Positions 16,726 through 24,750 are shown, counted from the first letter of the stretch. The stretch: DNA of 44,318 nucleotides from Opitutia bacterium (GCA_947442255.1 CANEVO010000017.1:1-44318), one strand, 5' to 3'. Notes: generated from the sequence alone by a model not told the origin. Numbers and translations are program-made.

Positions 16726-16790
16726 TGCCCGCTGCGAACTGAACCGGGCTGACGGCGACCGGGGGGGGGGCAATGGCCTTCTGTGGCTGC

Positions 16791-16852
16791 GAGCGTGAGC
16801 GAGTGGCGGCCGCTCGCGGCCACGGCGCCGGTCGATTCTTCGCTGGCGCTCC
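16791..16852. repeat. Family B repeat, degenerate inverted copy
   Basis: GAGCGTGAGCGAGTGGCGG (16791-16809) and TTCGCTGGCGCTCC (16839-16852) are arms related to the perfect pair at 9731-9809. The copy lies between the secretin gene and the exonuclease gene, immediately after a run of ten G (16761-16770). An open frame crosses it upstream of the exonuclease start, but the resulting peptide has no family similarity. Confidence 0.55.
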
Positions 16853-16877
16853 CCGCGGGGCTGGATTGTTTTGGCGC

Positions 16878-17810
16878 ATGGCGAAGTGGCTTCTGATCGA
16901 CGGCTTCAATCTGGCTTACCGGTGCTTTCATGCGCTGCCGGAACTGACGCGGGCTGACGGATTTCCCACCGGGGCGCTGCACGGCTGGGTGAAATCGCTC
17001 TGGAAGCTGATCGATCAAGAAAAACCGGATGCGACGCTCGTCTTCTTCGATCTCGGAGAATCATTGGACCGGCTGGCGCTGCTCGCCGAGTACAAGGCGC
17101 ACCGCAAACCGATGCCGGACCCGTTGCGTCAGCAAATCGATCCCATCAAGGCCCTCACCCGCGCCATGGGACTCGCGGGGATCGAGCAGGACGGCGTCGA
17201 GAGTGACGACCTGGTGGCGTCGGAGGCCGTCGCCCTCGCGCGGGACGGCCATGAGGTGGTAATCGTCAGCAGCGACAAGGATTTCGCCCAAATCGTCGGC
17301 GACCGGATCAGGATCATGCTGCCGCCTCCCTCCGCCAATCCGAAGCTGGGCTGGCGGCTGCTCGATGCCGCGGGCGTGGTGGAGAAGTTCGGCGTCCCGC
17401 CGTGGCAGATCGCGCACTACCTCGCGCTGGTCGGTGATACCTCGGATAACATTCCGGGCTTGGTCGGCGTGGGACCCAAGACGGCGGCGAAATGGCTGGC
17501 CGAGCACGACGGCAGCGTGGAGGGCGTGTTGAAAAAGGCGGCGGAGCTGAAGCCGGAGCGCTTCCGCAATCAGGTCGGCGCCGCGGGCGAACAACTCCGG
17601 CGCAACCTGAAGCTGACGACGCTGAACCTGAATCTGCCTCCGGTGAAGCCGGAGTGGCGGACCCCGCAGCCGGAGGAACTCTTCCGGTTGCTGGACGGTT
17701 TTGAAATGCGAGGCTCGGCCGCTGAGGCGCGGCGGCGTTACTCCGGTGGCTTGGCCCCGGTCCCGCCGGTCGGCCCGCTATTGATCGCGACGCAGGGGGA
17801 GCTGTTTTAG
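16878..17810 (+). CDS. Stand-alone 5'-3' exonuclease / flap endonuclease (PolA N-terminal domain-like)
   Basis: A 310-residue protein of the size of the PolA N-terminal nuclease or the ExoIX/T5 FEN family. It opens with LLIDGFNLAYRCFHALP, followed by VFFDLGESLDR in place of the usual aspartate-rich strand, VESDDLVAS, VSSDKDFAQIV and the helix-3-turn site GDTSDNIPGLVGVGPKTAAKWL. The metal-binding acidic residues of the family (D in IDGFN, E/DD in ESDDL, D in SSDKDF, D in GDTSDN) are all visible. It probably removes RNA primers or 5' flaps in the cytoplasm. No polymerase domain follows. The ATG at 16878 gives the normal N-terminus. It follows the secretin gene after 152 bases and is probably unrelated to the pilus system. 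Confidence 0.88.
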   Translation: MAKWLLIDGFNLAYRCFHALPELTRADGFPTGALHGWVKSLWKLIDQEKPDATLVFFDLGESLDRLALLAEYKAHRKPMPDPLRQQIDPIKALTRAMGLAGIEQDGVESDDLVASEAVALARDGHEVVIVSSDKDFAQIVGDRIRIMLPPPSANPKLGWRLLDAAGVVEKFGVPPWQIAHYLALVGDTSDNIPGLVGVGPKTAAKWLAEHDGSVEGVLKKAAELKPERFRNQVGAAGEQLRRNLKLTTLNLNLPPVKPEWRTPQPEELFRLLDGFEMRGSAAEARRRYSGGLAPVPPVGPLLIATQGELF

Positions 17811-18155
17811 AGGGCGTCCGAGAATCTCACCCGCGGCGCGGTTGTAGCCACGAGCGCCAGCTCCGTGCATTCTGTGCCTTCGGTGGTTTAAACATCCCCG
17901 TGTTTAACCACCGAGTGCACCGAGTGGATCCGTTGCTCTAAAAAAGGAGCAACGGGAAGACCGGGAAGTGAGGTTGGGCCGATTCCTGGCTTTCTGGATT
18001 CCGGCTCAACTCCGGCTGGCTCGATCGAGGTGGAGAATCGAGTCATAAACTTTTTCATTGCTCCGCTCGATGAAGTCCCGCTGCTCACGCCGCGGGCCAC
18101 AAAGTTCGCTTTTTCCCGATTTGCTACTGCGACGCTCCGGCTTAGCAAGCCCCGC
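17811..18155. other. Intergenic region with two hairpins and repeat fragments
   Basis: No gene seen in these 345 bases between the convergent exonuclease and response-regulator genes. It holds a family B arm (CCACGAGCGCCAG, 17848-17860). An inverted repeat follows, with arms TCGGTGGTTTAAACA (17880-17894) and TGTTTAACCACCGA (17901-17914). A second hairpin has arms CGTTGCTC (17931-17938) and GAGCAACG (17947-17954). Neither hairpin has a T-run right after it on either strand, but they may still help end transcription from both sides. The remainder shows nothing I can name. Confidence 0.6.
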
Positions 18156-18920
18156 TCAGTTGCGTCCGTTGGCCACCGGTGGCTCGAAGATGTAGCCGAT
18201 GCCGTGCACGGTGCGAAAGGCGTCGAGATTCAGTCCGTGCGCGCTGAAAAGATCTCGCACCTTCACGATATACTGATCCAGCGACCGGCTCTTCACGTCC
18301 GCATGGATGCCCCAGACGGAATGGATCAGGGCCTTGCGGGTGATGACCTGGCCGGGGTGGGCGTTGAGGTACAAGAGAATGCCGAGTTCCTTGCGGCCGA
18401 GCTTCTGCGTCGCTCCATCGGGAAAGGAAATCTCCAGCCGCTCCGGAATGACGCGCGCGCCGCAGAAGGCGAAGGGCTGATCGTTGACGCGGACGTTCTT
18501 GGTGACGTTGACATTGCCCTGGGATTCAGTTCGGCGGAGCACGGCGCGAATCCGCGCCACGAGTTCGACGTAACTAAACGGCTTGGTGACGTAGTCGTCG
18601 CCGCCCATTTCCAGACCCTTCACCTTGCTGTTCTCTTCGACATTTCCGGTGGGGAAAATGACGGGCACGGTGATGTTCGCCTTCTTGAAATCCTCGACGA
18701 GGGAGAAGCCGGACTGGTCGGTCAGGTTGATGTCGACGAGCACGAGATTGGCGAAATTCTTCCTGAGGTGTTTCAGCGCATGCGCGGCTCGATTGCGGAT
18801 CTGGGTATTCATGCCGTTGCGCTCGAGAGGCGTGGCAACCAGCGATGCCAACTCAGCCTCGTCTTCGACAATGACGATAAGTGGCTTGGGCTCCGTGCGA
18901 GAAGGGGCCGTGGCGAGCAT
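18156..18920 (-). CDS. OmpR/PhoB-type response regulator
   Basis: A 254-residue two-domain transcription factor. The receiver domain (~14-132) has the acidic pair Glu19-Asp20, phospho-acceptor Asp63 (LVDINL), Thr91 (FPTGN) and Lys113 (VTKPF). The C-terminal winged-helix domain (~150-245) carries LGRKELGILLYLNAHPGQVITRKALIHSVWG and ends with FRTVHGIGYIF. All phosphorylation residues are present, so it is probably controlled by a histidine kinase, but no kinase gene is adjacent; it is an orphan here. It is divergent from hisG with a 116-base gap that includes a run of nine C. Target genes are unknown. Confidence 0.92.
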   Translation of the reverse strand: MLATAPSRTEPKPLIVIVEDEAELASLVATPLERNGMNTQIRNRAAHALKHLRKNFANLVLVDINLTDQSGFSLVEDFKKANITVPVIFPTGNVEENSKVKGLEMGGDDYVTKPFSYVELVARIRAVLRRTESQGNVNVTKNVRVNDQPFAFCGARVIPERLEISFPDGATQKLGRKELGILLYLNAHPGQVITRKALIHSVWGIHADVKSRSLDQYIVKVRDLFSAHGLNLDAFRTVHGIGYIFEPPVANGRN

Positions 18921-19036
18921 GTCCGTTCTGCGACGCGCTTTTACATTTCGGTTCCCTGACTATCAAGCCCCCCCCCGGCGAGAACGCGGCGGCAAATAGG
19001 CTTGAACGGCCTCGCCGTGGCGTCTCCTTTGGCCGT

Positions 19037-19921
19037 ATGTCAGGGAAAGCACCATTGCTCATGCTCGGATTGCCGAAGGGTAGTCTCGAGGAATCGACCA
19101 AGAACCTGTTCGCCAAGGCGGGCTGGAAAATCACCACGAGCTCGCGCAGCTATCGCCCGGTGATCGACGATCCGGAGCTGGACGGCCGCTTTATCCGGGC
19201 GCAGGAAGTTAGCCGGTACGTGGAGCACGGGTTCTTCGACTGCGGACTCACCGGCCAGGACTGGGTGCAGGAGAACAATTCCGACGTGATCGAGGTTTGC
19301 GACCTCATCTATAGCCGCGCCTCGATCAAGAAATCCCGCTGGGTGCTCTGCGTGCCGGAGGGTTCGACCGTGAAGTCCGCCGCCGATTTGGCGGGCAAGC
19401 GCGTCGCCACTGAACTCGTCAACACGACGAAGCGCTACTTCGAGCAAAAGGGCGTGAAGGTGGAAGTGGAGTTTTCCTGGGGCGCGACCGAGGTGAAAGT
19501 GCCGGATCTCGTCGATGCCATCGTGGACATCACCGAGACGGGCAGTTCGCTGCGGGCGAACAACCTGCGGATCGTCGACACGCTCCTCGAGACCAACACC
19601 AAGCTCATCGCCAACAAGGCGAGCTGGGCGAACCCGGAGAAGCGGCGGAAGATCGAGACGATTGCGTTGCTGCTGCGCGGAGCGCTCGAGGCGGAATCGA
19701 AGGTGGGGCTGAAAATGAACCTGCCGCGGCGCTCGCTCGAGGCGGTGGTGCAGGCGCTGCCCGCCCTGCGCAACCCGACCATCTCCCAGCTCAGCAGTCC
19801 CGATTGGGTGGCGCTCGAGACGATCATCGACGAGAGCGTCGTCCGGGAAATCATTCCGCAGCTCAAGGCGCTCGGCGCCGAGGGCATTGTGGAGTACCCG
19901 CTGAACAAAGTGGTTTATTGA
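19037..19921 (+). CDS. hisG: ATP phosphoribosyltransferase, long form
   Basis: A 294-residue enzyme for the first step of histidine synthesis: condensation of ATP and PRPP in the cytoplasm. Visible landmarks are GLPKGSLEE at the start, FFDCGLTGQDW, the PRPP-binding segment around VDAIVDITETGSSLRANNL, and a C-terminal ~75-residue domain. That extra domain, an ACT-like regulatory domain, marks the long form, which is a hexamer inhibited by histidine and does not need HisZ. No other his gene is adjacent, so hisG is separated from the rest of the pathway here. The ATG at 19037 was chosen to fit the family N-terminus. A fragment of the AT-rich repeat C (ATTTTCAATTTTGGATT) begins at the last base of the stop codon. 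Confidence 0.93.
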   Translation: MSGKAPLLMLGLPKGSLEESTKNLFAKAGWKITTSSRSYRPVIDDPELDGRFIRAQEVSRYVEHGFFDCGLTGQDWVQENNSDVIEVCDLIYSRASIKKSRWVLCVPEGSTVKSAADLAGKRVATELVNTTKRYFEQKGVKVEVEFSWGATEVKVPDLVDAIVDITETGSSLRANNLRIVDTLLETNTKLIANKASWANPEKRRKIETIALLLRGALEAESKVGLKMNLPRRSLEAVVQALPALRNPTISQLSSPDWVALETIIDESVVREIIPQLKALGAEGIVEYPLNKVVY

Positions 19922-20036
19922 TTTTCAATTTTGGATTGGAGTCAGCCGGCGTGGCCCCGATGACTTCGGAGTAATTTCCCGGTGGAGTCTCCGGCGGGTC
20001 TGAGCACGGTTTTGCCCATGAGATGGAGAGTCAGGG

Positions 20037-20068
20037 AATCGAAAATCGAGAATCCAAAATCAAAAATT
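20037..20068 (+). repeat. AT-rich heptamer-like repeat C (copy 1), directly upstream of aguB
   Basis: A 32-base AT-rich element starting AATCGAAAATCGAGAATCC lies three bases before the aguB ATG. A copy of equal length with about 29 of 32 identical bases is at 21014-21045, inside the 5' end of aguA. A shorter inverted fragment is at 19921-19937. Read in the frame of the following gene, both full copies encode SKIENPKSKI. The low GC stands out from the surrounding sequence. Confidence 0.75.
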
Positions 20069-20071
20069 CAG

Positions 20072-20950
20072 ATGTCCACGGTCACCCTCGGCCTGTTGCA
20101 GCATGCGTGTTCCCCCAGCCCGGCGGAGAACCTGAAGAAGACATTGGCCCTGGTCGCCAAGGCCGCGCGGCGGGGGGCGAACATCATCTGCACGCAGGAG
20201 TTGTTTCGTTCCCAATACTTCTGCCAGAAGGAGGACTACGACTCCTTCAAGCTGGCGGAGCCCATCCCGGGTCCCACGACGAAGGTGTTCCAGGCGCTGG
20301 CCAAGAAGCACGGCTGCGTGATCATTGCGTCGCTCTTCGAGAAGCGGGCGGCAGGCCTTTATCACAACACCGCCGTGGTGATCGACGCGGACGGTGCCCT
20401 CCTCGGGAAGTACCGAAAAATGCACATTCCGGATGATCCGGCCTACTACGAGAAATTCTATTTTACGCCGGGCGACACCGGATTTCGCGCGTGGGACACG
20501 AAGTTTGGCCGGATCGGTGTCCTGATTTGCTGGGATCAATGGTATCCCGAGGCGGCGCGGCTCACCGCGATGCAGGGCGCTGAAATCCTCTTTTACCCGA
20601 CCGCCATCGGCTGGCATCCGGCCGAGAAGTCGACGCAGGGCATCAAGCAGCACGGGGCTTGGGAAACCGTCCAGCGCGGGCACGCCGTCGCCAATGGTTG
20701 TTACGTGGCGGCTGTGAACCGCATCGGAATGGAGAAGCCCGCCGGCGATCCGGGTCTCGAGTTCTGGGGCCAGAGTTTCGTCGCGGGAACGAGCGGGGAG
20801 TTGCTCGCGAAGGCCAGTTCCGATCGCGAGGAAGTCCTGCTCGTGCCCGTCGATCTCGGCCACATCGATGCCACCCGGACCCATTGGCCTTTCCTGCGCG
20901 ACCGCCGGATCGATGCCTACGGCGATCTCACGAAGCGTTTCAGCGACTAA
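20072..20950 (+). CDS. aguB: N-carbamoylputrescine amidase
   Basis: A 292-residue member of the nitrilase superfamily. The catalytic triad is visible: Glu43 (CTQELF), Lys116 (GKYRKMHIPDD) and Cys153 (LICWDQWYPE). The segment SQYFCQKEDYDSFKLAEPIPGP and HIPDDPAYYEKFYFTPGD are typical of AguB, which hydrolyses N-carbamoylputrescine to putrescine, CO2 and ammonia. It is followed after 56 bases by the agmatine deiminase gene, the preceding step of the pathway, which makes the assignment firm. The ATG at 20072 begins the family-typical core (VTLGLLQHAC); an in-frame upstream extension would be translated from repeat C and is less likely. Confidence 0.95.
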   Translation: MSTVTLGLLQHACSPSPAENLKKTLALVAKAARRGANIICTQELFRSQYFCQKEDYDSFKLAEPIPGPTTKVFQALAKKHGCVIIASLFEKRAAGLYHNTAVVIDADGALLGKYRKMHIPDDPAYYEKFYFTPGDTGFRAWDTKFGRIGVLICWDQWYPEAARLTAMQGAEILFYPTAIGWHPAEKSTQGIKQHGAWETVQRGHAVANGCYVAAVNRIGMEKPAGDPGLEFWGQSFVAGTSGELLAKASSDREEVLLVPVDLGHIDATRTHWPFLRDRRIDAYGDLTKRFSD

Positions 20951-21006
20951 GGGGGAATCGCGGACGCGATTCCCTAGGCCCCGCGCGGCGCGGGGCGTTC
21001 ATTCCG

Positions 21007-22077
21007 ATGGCCCAATCGAAAATCGAGAACCCGAAATCGAAAATTGCGACGCCGCGGGCGTTGGGTTTTCGGATGCCCGCGGAGTGGGAGCGGCAGGCGG
21101 CGGTGTGGTTGTCCTGGCCCCACCGCGCCAAGACTTGGCCGGGAATATTTCGGCAGGTGCCGGCGGCCTACGCGAAGTTCGTCGCGGCGATCAGTCGCTT
21201 CGAGCCGGTGCGGATCAATTGCGCGGCGCGACTTCAACCGCGGGCCCGGCGCTGCTGCGAGGAGGCCGGGGCGGACCTGGCTAAGGTGACCTTCTGCGAT
21301 CATCCGACCAATGACGCATGGGTGCGCGATCACGGACCGATCTTCGTCAAGCACCAGAGCTCGGGCGAGGTCGCGATCACCGATTGGAGGTACAATGCGT
21401 GGGGCGACAAGTATCCGCCCTACGATCTCGACAACGCGATCCCGCCGCAGATCGCCCGCCGGCTGAAGTTGCGCCGCTTCGTCAATTCCATGGTGCTCGA
21501 GGGCGGCTCGATCGACGTCAATGGCCGCGGCCTCCTGCTGACGAGCGAGCAGTGCCTGTTGCATCCGAATCGGAATCCTCAACTTACCCGCACCGACATC
21601 GAGCGGCACCTCCGCGATTATCTGGGCGCGACGACGGTGCTGTGGCTCGGAGAAGGAATCGTCGGTGACGACACCGACGGACACATCGACGACATGACGC
21701 GCTTCTTCGCGCCGGCCGGAATTGTCAGTTGCGTCGAGGCGAATGGCCGCGACCCCAATCATCGCGTCTTGGCGGAGAACATCGAACGACTGCAGGGCTT
21801 TCGCACGCCGGGCGGCAGGAAGTTCGAACTGGTTCCGCTGCCGATGCCGAAGCCGGTGGCGTTCCGGGGCCAACGCCTGCCAGCGAGCTACGCGAATTTC
21901 CTGATCATCAATGGAGCGGTGCTCGTCCCCACCTTCCGGCAACGGCGTCGCGATGCGGAAGCGTGCGAAATTATTGGCGGCTGTTTCCCGGGACGTGAAG
22001 TGGTGCCGGTGGATGCTTCCAAACTCATTTGGGGATTAGGAACATTGCATTGCCTGTCGCAGCAGCAGCCGGCTTGA
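21007..22077 (+). CDS. aguA: Agmatine deiminase
   Basis: A 356-residue enzyme that converts agmatine to N-carbamoylputrescine and ammonia. Conserved features are LGFRMPAEWERQAAVWLSWPH, NDAWVRDHGPIFV, LEGGSIDVNG, GDDTDGHIDDM (with His226 and the substrate-binding acids) and the catalytic cysteine near the end (Cys349 in GLGTLHCLSQQ). The family motif TPRALGFRMPAEW begins at residue 15, so the ATG at 21007 is favoured over the ATG at 21073. As a result, residues 4-13 (SKIENPKSKI) come from the AT-rich repeat C. Together with aguB it forms a two-step route from agmatine to putrescine. No arginine decarboxylase gene is in the window. Confidence 0.95.
   Translation: MAQSKIENPKSKIATPRALGFRMPAEWERQAAVWLSWPHRAKTWPGIFRQVPAAYAKFVAAISRFEPVRINCAARLQPRARRCCEEAGADLAKVTFCDHPTNDAWVRDHGPIFVKHQSSGEVAITDWRYNAWGDKYPPYDLDNAIPPQIARRLKLRRFVNSMVLEGGSIDVNGRGLLLTSEQCLLHPNRNPQLTRTDIERHLRDYLGATTVLWLGEGIVGDDTDGHIDDMTRFFAPAGIVSCVEANGRDPNHRVLAENIERLQGFRTPGGRKFELVPLPMPKPVAFRGQRLPASYANFLIINGAVLVPTFRQRRRDAEACEIIGGCFPGREVVPVDASKLIWGLGTLHCLSQQQPA
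21014..21045 (+). repeat. AT-rich repeat C (copy 2), inside the 5' end of aguA
   Basis: The second full copy of the 32-base repeat starts AATCGAAAATCGAGAACCC and lies seven bases inside the aguA frame. It encodes residues SKIENPKSKI between the start Met and the first conserved family motif. This is the same peptide, in the same frame, as would be read upstream of aguB. Confidence 0.75.
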
Positions 22078-22103
22078 AGCGGTGGGTTCGTGGCCGGTCC
22101 TTT

Positions 22104-22124
22104 CCACTCGCGGGCGCTCGTGGC
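22104..22124. repeat. Family B repeat arm
   Basis: CCACTCGCGGGCGCTCGTGG in the gap between aguA and the small lipoprotein gene is a single arm of the family B sequence, with one difference from the arm at 9795-9809. Confidence 0.5.
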
Positions 22125-22207
22125 TGCGGGCGGGGGTTCGCACGCGGGGACGTGGAACGATCTCCATCGGACTTGCTGGGATGTCGGCGGAGGGGAACAC
22201 TGCGGCG

Positions 22208-22699
22208 ATGAAACGAATCGTGTCCTGCCTTGCGGTCCTCGTCCTTGCCCTCGCGGGCTGCGAGTCGATCTCAGAGGCCACGAATTCCGTGCGCGGCAAG
22301 CTGGCGGCCCGGGAGGAAGGACGGAGCCGGAGCTACGCCGCGCCGCAGCGCGTGACGTATCAGGCGGTCCGCACGACAGCGGAGCGGATGGGTTATCGCA
22401 TTCTGCGGGGTGGGGCGGCGCAGGGCTTTCTCGAGGCAGTCACGACGGTCGGGCGGGGTGAGTCCAACCGCAGCGCGCGCCAGATCTCGATGAAGGTCGA
22501 CCTGCGATCGACGCTGGACGAAGGGACCGCGGTGCAGATTCGCCTGGCCGAGGTGCTTGAAACCGAGTCGGCGACCCGCGCGGTGTTGGCGACGGAAACG
22601 CCTTTGCAAGGCACGCCCCAGTACGAGGTTTTCTTTCGCGGGGTGCAGCAAGCGCTTGATGAACAGGGGGCAGTGGAGGACAGAGCGGCTGGGAAGTAG
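22208..22699 (+). CDS. Small putative lipoprotein
   Basis: A 163-residue protein with a clear lipoprotein signal: a positively charged start (MKR), a hydrophobic core and a lipobox LAGC with Cys18. The mature part holds YAAPQRVTYQAVRTTAERMGYRILRGGAAQGFLEAVTTVG and a regular strand-rich second half (MKVDLRSTLDEGTAVQIRLAEV). It looks like a small alpha/beta envelope domain, but I do not recognise the family and assign no function. The stop codon TAG lies inside the left arm of repeat A copy 2. An in-frame ATG 27 bases earlier is possible, but 22208 places the signal peptide correctly. Confidence 0.75.
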   Translation: MKRIVSCLAVLVLALAGCESISEATNSVRGKLAAREEGRSRSYAAPQRVTYQAVRTTAERMGYRILRGGAAQGFLEAVTTVGRGESNRSARQISMKVDLRSTLDEGTAVQIRLAEVLETESATRAVLATETPLQGTPQYEVFFRGVQQALDEQGAVEDRAAGK

Positions 22700-22775
22700 C
22701 GCCGTGTCTCCGACCGGCCGATTTCATTCTGATTCACCTTCCAGCCTGCGCCGGTCAGAGACGCGTCGCCACCTA
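22696..22775. repeat. Dispersed inverted repeat, family A (copy 2)
   Basis: The left arm GTAGCGCCGTGTCTCCGACC begins at 22696 and supplies the stop codon TAG (22697-22699) of the lipoprotein gene. The right arm (GCGCCGGTCAGAGACGCGTC from 22748) is its imperfect reverse complement. The copy is about as long as the one at 5933-6006 but more degenerate. Confidence 0.7.
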
Positions 22776-23014
22776 GGCGGGAGAAACCGGGCCTTGTCCC
22801 CTCGATAATCACCGAGTTTCAGCTTGCCGCCGCCTCGTGGCCCGAGGACTTTGACCGTTCGCGGTTGTTACATTGGTCAGGTCGGCGTCGCCGCGATGCT
22901 CCCGCCGGCCTTTCACGTTAGTCTAACCATCAACCTACGGACCCGCTTTACGGCGGGGCCATCGCGCTGGAAGGACGTCTCTTGGAGCAAGGCGGCCGGC
23001 CGGCGTTCATTGCC
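22776..23014. other. rpsA leader region
   Basis: Between repeat A and the rpsA ATG no gene is seen. A TTGACC hexamer at 22851-22856 has no good -10 element at normal spacing. A perfect small palindrome GTTAGTCTAAC lies at 22917-22927, about 90 bases before the start codon. A purine-rich GGAAGGA (22968-22974) precedes a TTG at 22982, which is an alternative start in frame. The long untranslated leader would allow regulation by S1 itself, as known in other bacteria, but nothing in the sequence proves it. Confidence 0.4.
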
Positions 23015-24685
23015 ATGAGTTCAGTAATGCAAGACCTGCTCGCGCAGTCGTCCTTCGATAAGTTGAAGGAAGGCGCCATCGTCCCGGGCATCATCACCGA
23101 AATCCGCCATAACGAAGTTGTCGTCGATATCGGCGGCAAATCCGAAGGCGTCATCCCAGCCAACGAATTCATCGACATCGGTGATCTCCAGATTGGCTCC
23201 ACCATCGAGGTGCTCGTCGAGAAACTCGAAGACAAGAGCGGCGCCCCCGTTCTCTCCTTCGACAAGGCCGAGCAGAAGAAGAACTGGGATAACATTCTCA
23301 CCAAGTTTCCCGAGGGCTCCATCGCCGCGGGCCGCGTGAAGGCCAAGGTCAAGGGCGGCCTCATCATCAGCATCGGCGTCGATGCGTTCATGCCGGCGTC
23401 GCACATCGACATCCAGCCCCCCAAGAACCTCGACCAGTACGTGGGCCAGACCTACGACTTCAAGGTTCTCAAAATCAATCTCGAGCGGAAGAACATCGTT
23501 CTCTCCCGCCGCGAGCTCATCGAGCAGCAGCGCACCGACAAGCGTCGCAACCTCCTCGACTCGATCCAGCCCGGCCAGGTCCGCAAGGGCGTGGTCAAGA
23601 ACATCACCGACTTCGGCGCGTTCATCGACCTCGACGGCATGGACGGCCTGCTGCACATCACGGACATGTCGTGGGGTCGCATCTCGCACCCGAGCGAAAT
23701 GCTCAAGCAGGGTGAAGAGGTTCAGGTCATGATCATCGAGGTCAACCGCGAGAAGGAACGCGTTTCCCTCGGCCTCAAGCAGACCACCAAGAATCCGTGG
23801 GACGAGATCGACCGGAAGTACCCGGTCGGTGCCAAGGTTCACGGCAAGGTCGTCAACCTGGTTCCCTACGGCGCGTTCGTCGAAATCGAACCCGGCGTCG
23901 AGGGCCTCGTCCACATCACCGAGATGTCCTGGACCAAGCGCATCACCAAGCCCTCCGAACTGCTCAAGGTCGGCCAGGAGCTCGATGCGGTTGTCCTCGG
24001 CATCCAGAAGGAAGAGCAGAAGATCTCGCTCGGCCTCCGCCAGCTCGAGCCGAACCCGTGGGATATGGTCCGCCATAACTACCCGATCGGTGCGCGCGTC
24101 CGCGGCAAGGTTCGCAACATGACCACCTACGGCGCCTTCATCGAACTCGAAGAGGGCATCGACGGCATGGTGCACGTCTCCGACATGAGCTGGACCCGCA
24201 AGGTGAACCATCCGTCGGAAGTCCTGAAGAAGGGCGACGAAGTGGACGCGATCGTCCTCGACGTCGACGCGCAGCAGCAGCGGATCAGCCTCGGCATGAA
24301 GCAGCTCGCGACCGATCCGTGGTCGGACATCGATTCCTTCTTCAAGATCGGCGACGTCGTGAAGGGCAGCGTGACCAAGATCACGTCCTTCGGCGCCTTC
24401 GTCGAACTGAAGGATGGCATCGACGGCCTGGTGCACATCTCGCAGATCAGCGAGGATCGCATCGACAAGGTGAAGGATGTCCTCAAGCCCGGTCAGGAAG
24501 TCGACGCCCGCGTGATCAAGATCGATCGCGAAGAGCGCCGGCTCGGCCTGTCGATCAAGGCCGCGAACTACTCCAGCGAGCAGCTCGCCGCCGAGACCTC
24601 GGCTTACGAGGCGCTCAATCGCAGCGCCGGCAACGACATGATGAACCTCGGCGACATTCTCGACGAGGCCTCGAAGAAGGAATGA
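23015..24685 (+). CDS. rpsA: 30S ribosomal protein S1
   Basis: A 556-residue protein with six S1 RNA-binding repeats, at roughly 20-90, 105-172, 190-260, 275-345, 362-432 and 447-520. Repeats 3-6 have the typical GxVxxxxxxGAFxxL...GLxHxSxxS pattern (for example KNITDFGAFIDLDGMDGLLHITDMS). It binds mRNA and helps initiation on the 30S subunit. The C-terminal ~35 residues are acidic. The ATG at 23015 gives MSSVMQDLLAQ, but it has no clear ribosome-binding sequence; a TTG at 22982 with a purine stretch in front is an alternative that adds 11 residues. S1 genes often lack a strong Shine-Dalgarno site. A strong intrinsic terminator follows 65 bases after the stop. Confidence 0.95.
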   Translation: MSSVMQDLLAQSSFDKLKEGAIVPGIITEIRHNEVVVDIGGKSEGVIPANEFIDIGDLQIGSTIEVLVEKLEDKSGAPVLSFDKAEQKKNWDNILTKFPEGSIAAGRVKAKVKGGLIISIGVDAFMPASHIDIQPPKNLDQYVGQTYDFKVLKINLERKNIVLSRRELIEQQRTDKRRNLLDSIQPGQVRKGVVKNITDFGAFIDLDGMDGLLHITDMSWGRISHPSEMLKQGEEVQVMIIEVNREKERVSLGLKQTTKNPWDEIDRKYPVGAKVHGKVVNLVPYGAFVEIEPGVEGLVHITEMSWTKRITKPSELLKVGQELDAVVLGIQKEEQKISLGLRQLEPNPWDMVRHNYPIGARVRGKVRNMTTYGAFIELEEGIDGMVHVSDMSWTRKVNHPSEVLKKGDEVDAIVLDVDAQQQRISLGMKQLATDPWSDIDSFFKIGDVVKGSVTKITSFGAFVELKDGIDGLVHISQISEDRIDKVKDVLKPGQEVDARVIKIDREERRLGLSIKAANYSSEQLAAETSAYEALNRSAGNDMMNLGDILDEASKKE

Positions 24686-24750
24686 GAATGGCCTGACGGC
24701 CATTCTCCAAGCCGGCCTTCAGCCAGCTGACGAGGCTGGAACAATTACAA

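Noticed and set aside
16761..18976. Runs of ten G (16761-16770) and nine C (18968-18976) in intergenic DNA as phase-variation switches
   Set aside because: In DNA of this GC content such runs can occur by chance, the genes next to them are housekeeping, and one window gives no length variation to judge.
20037..21045. AT-rich repeats near aguB/aguA considered as a CRISPR fragment
   Set aside because: The copies are separated by a gene, have no regular spacers, and no cas genes are present.
22851..22880. TTGACC followed by TTACAT as an rpsA promoter
   Set aside because: The spacing between the two elements is only 11 bases, too short for a sigma-70 promoter, and no better -10 element is present.
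23021..24703. Long open frames antisense to rpsA, trpE, glmS and other genes
   Set aside because: High-GC codon usage keeps antisense frames open. These have no recognisable domains and are opposite clearly conserved proteins.
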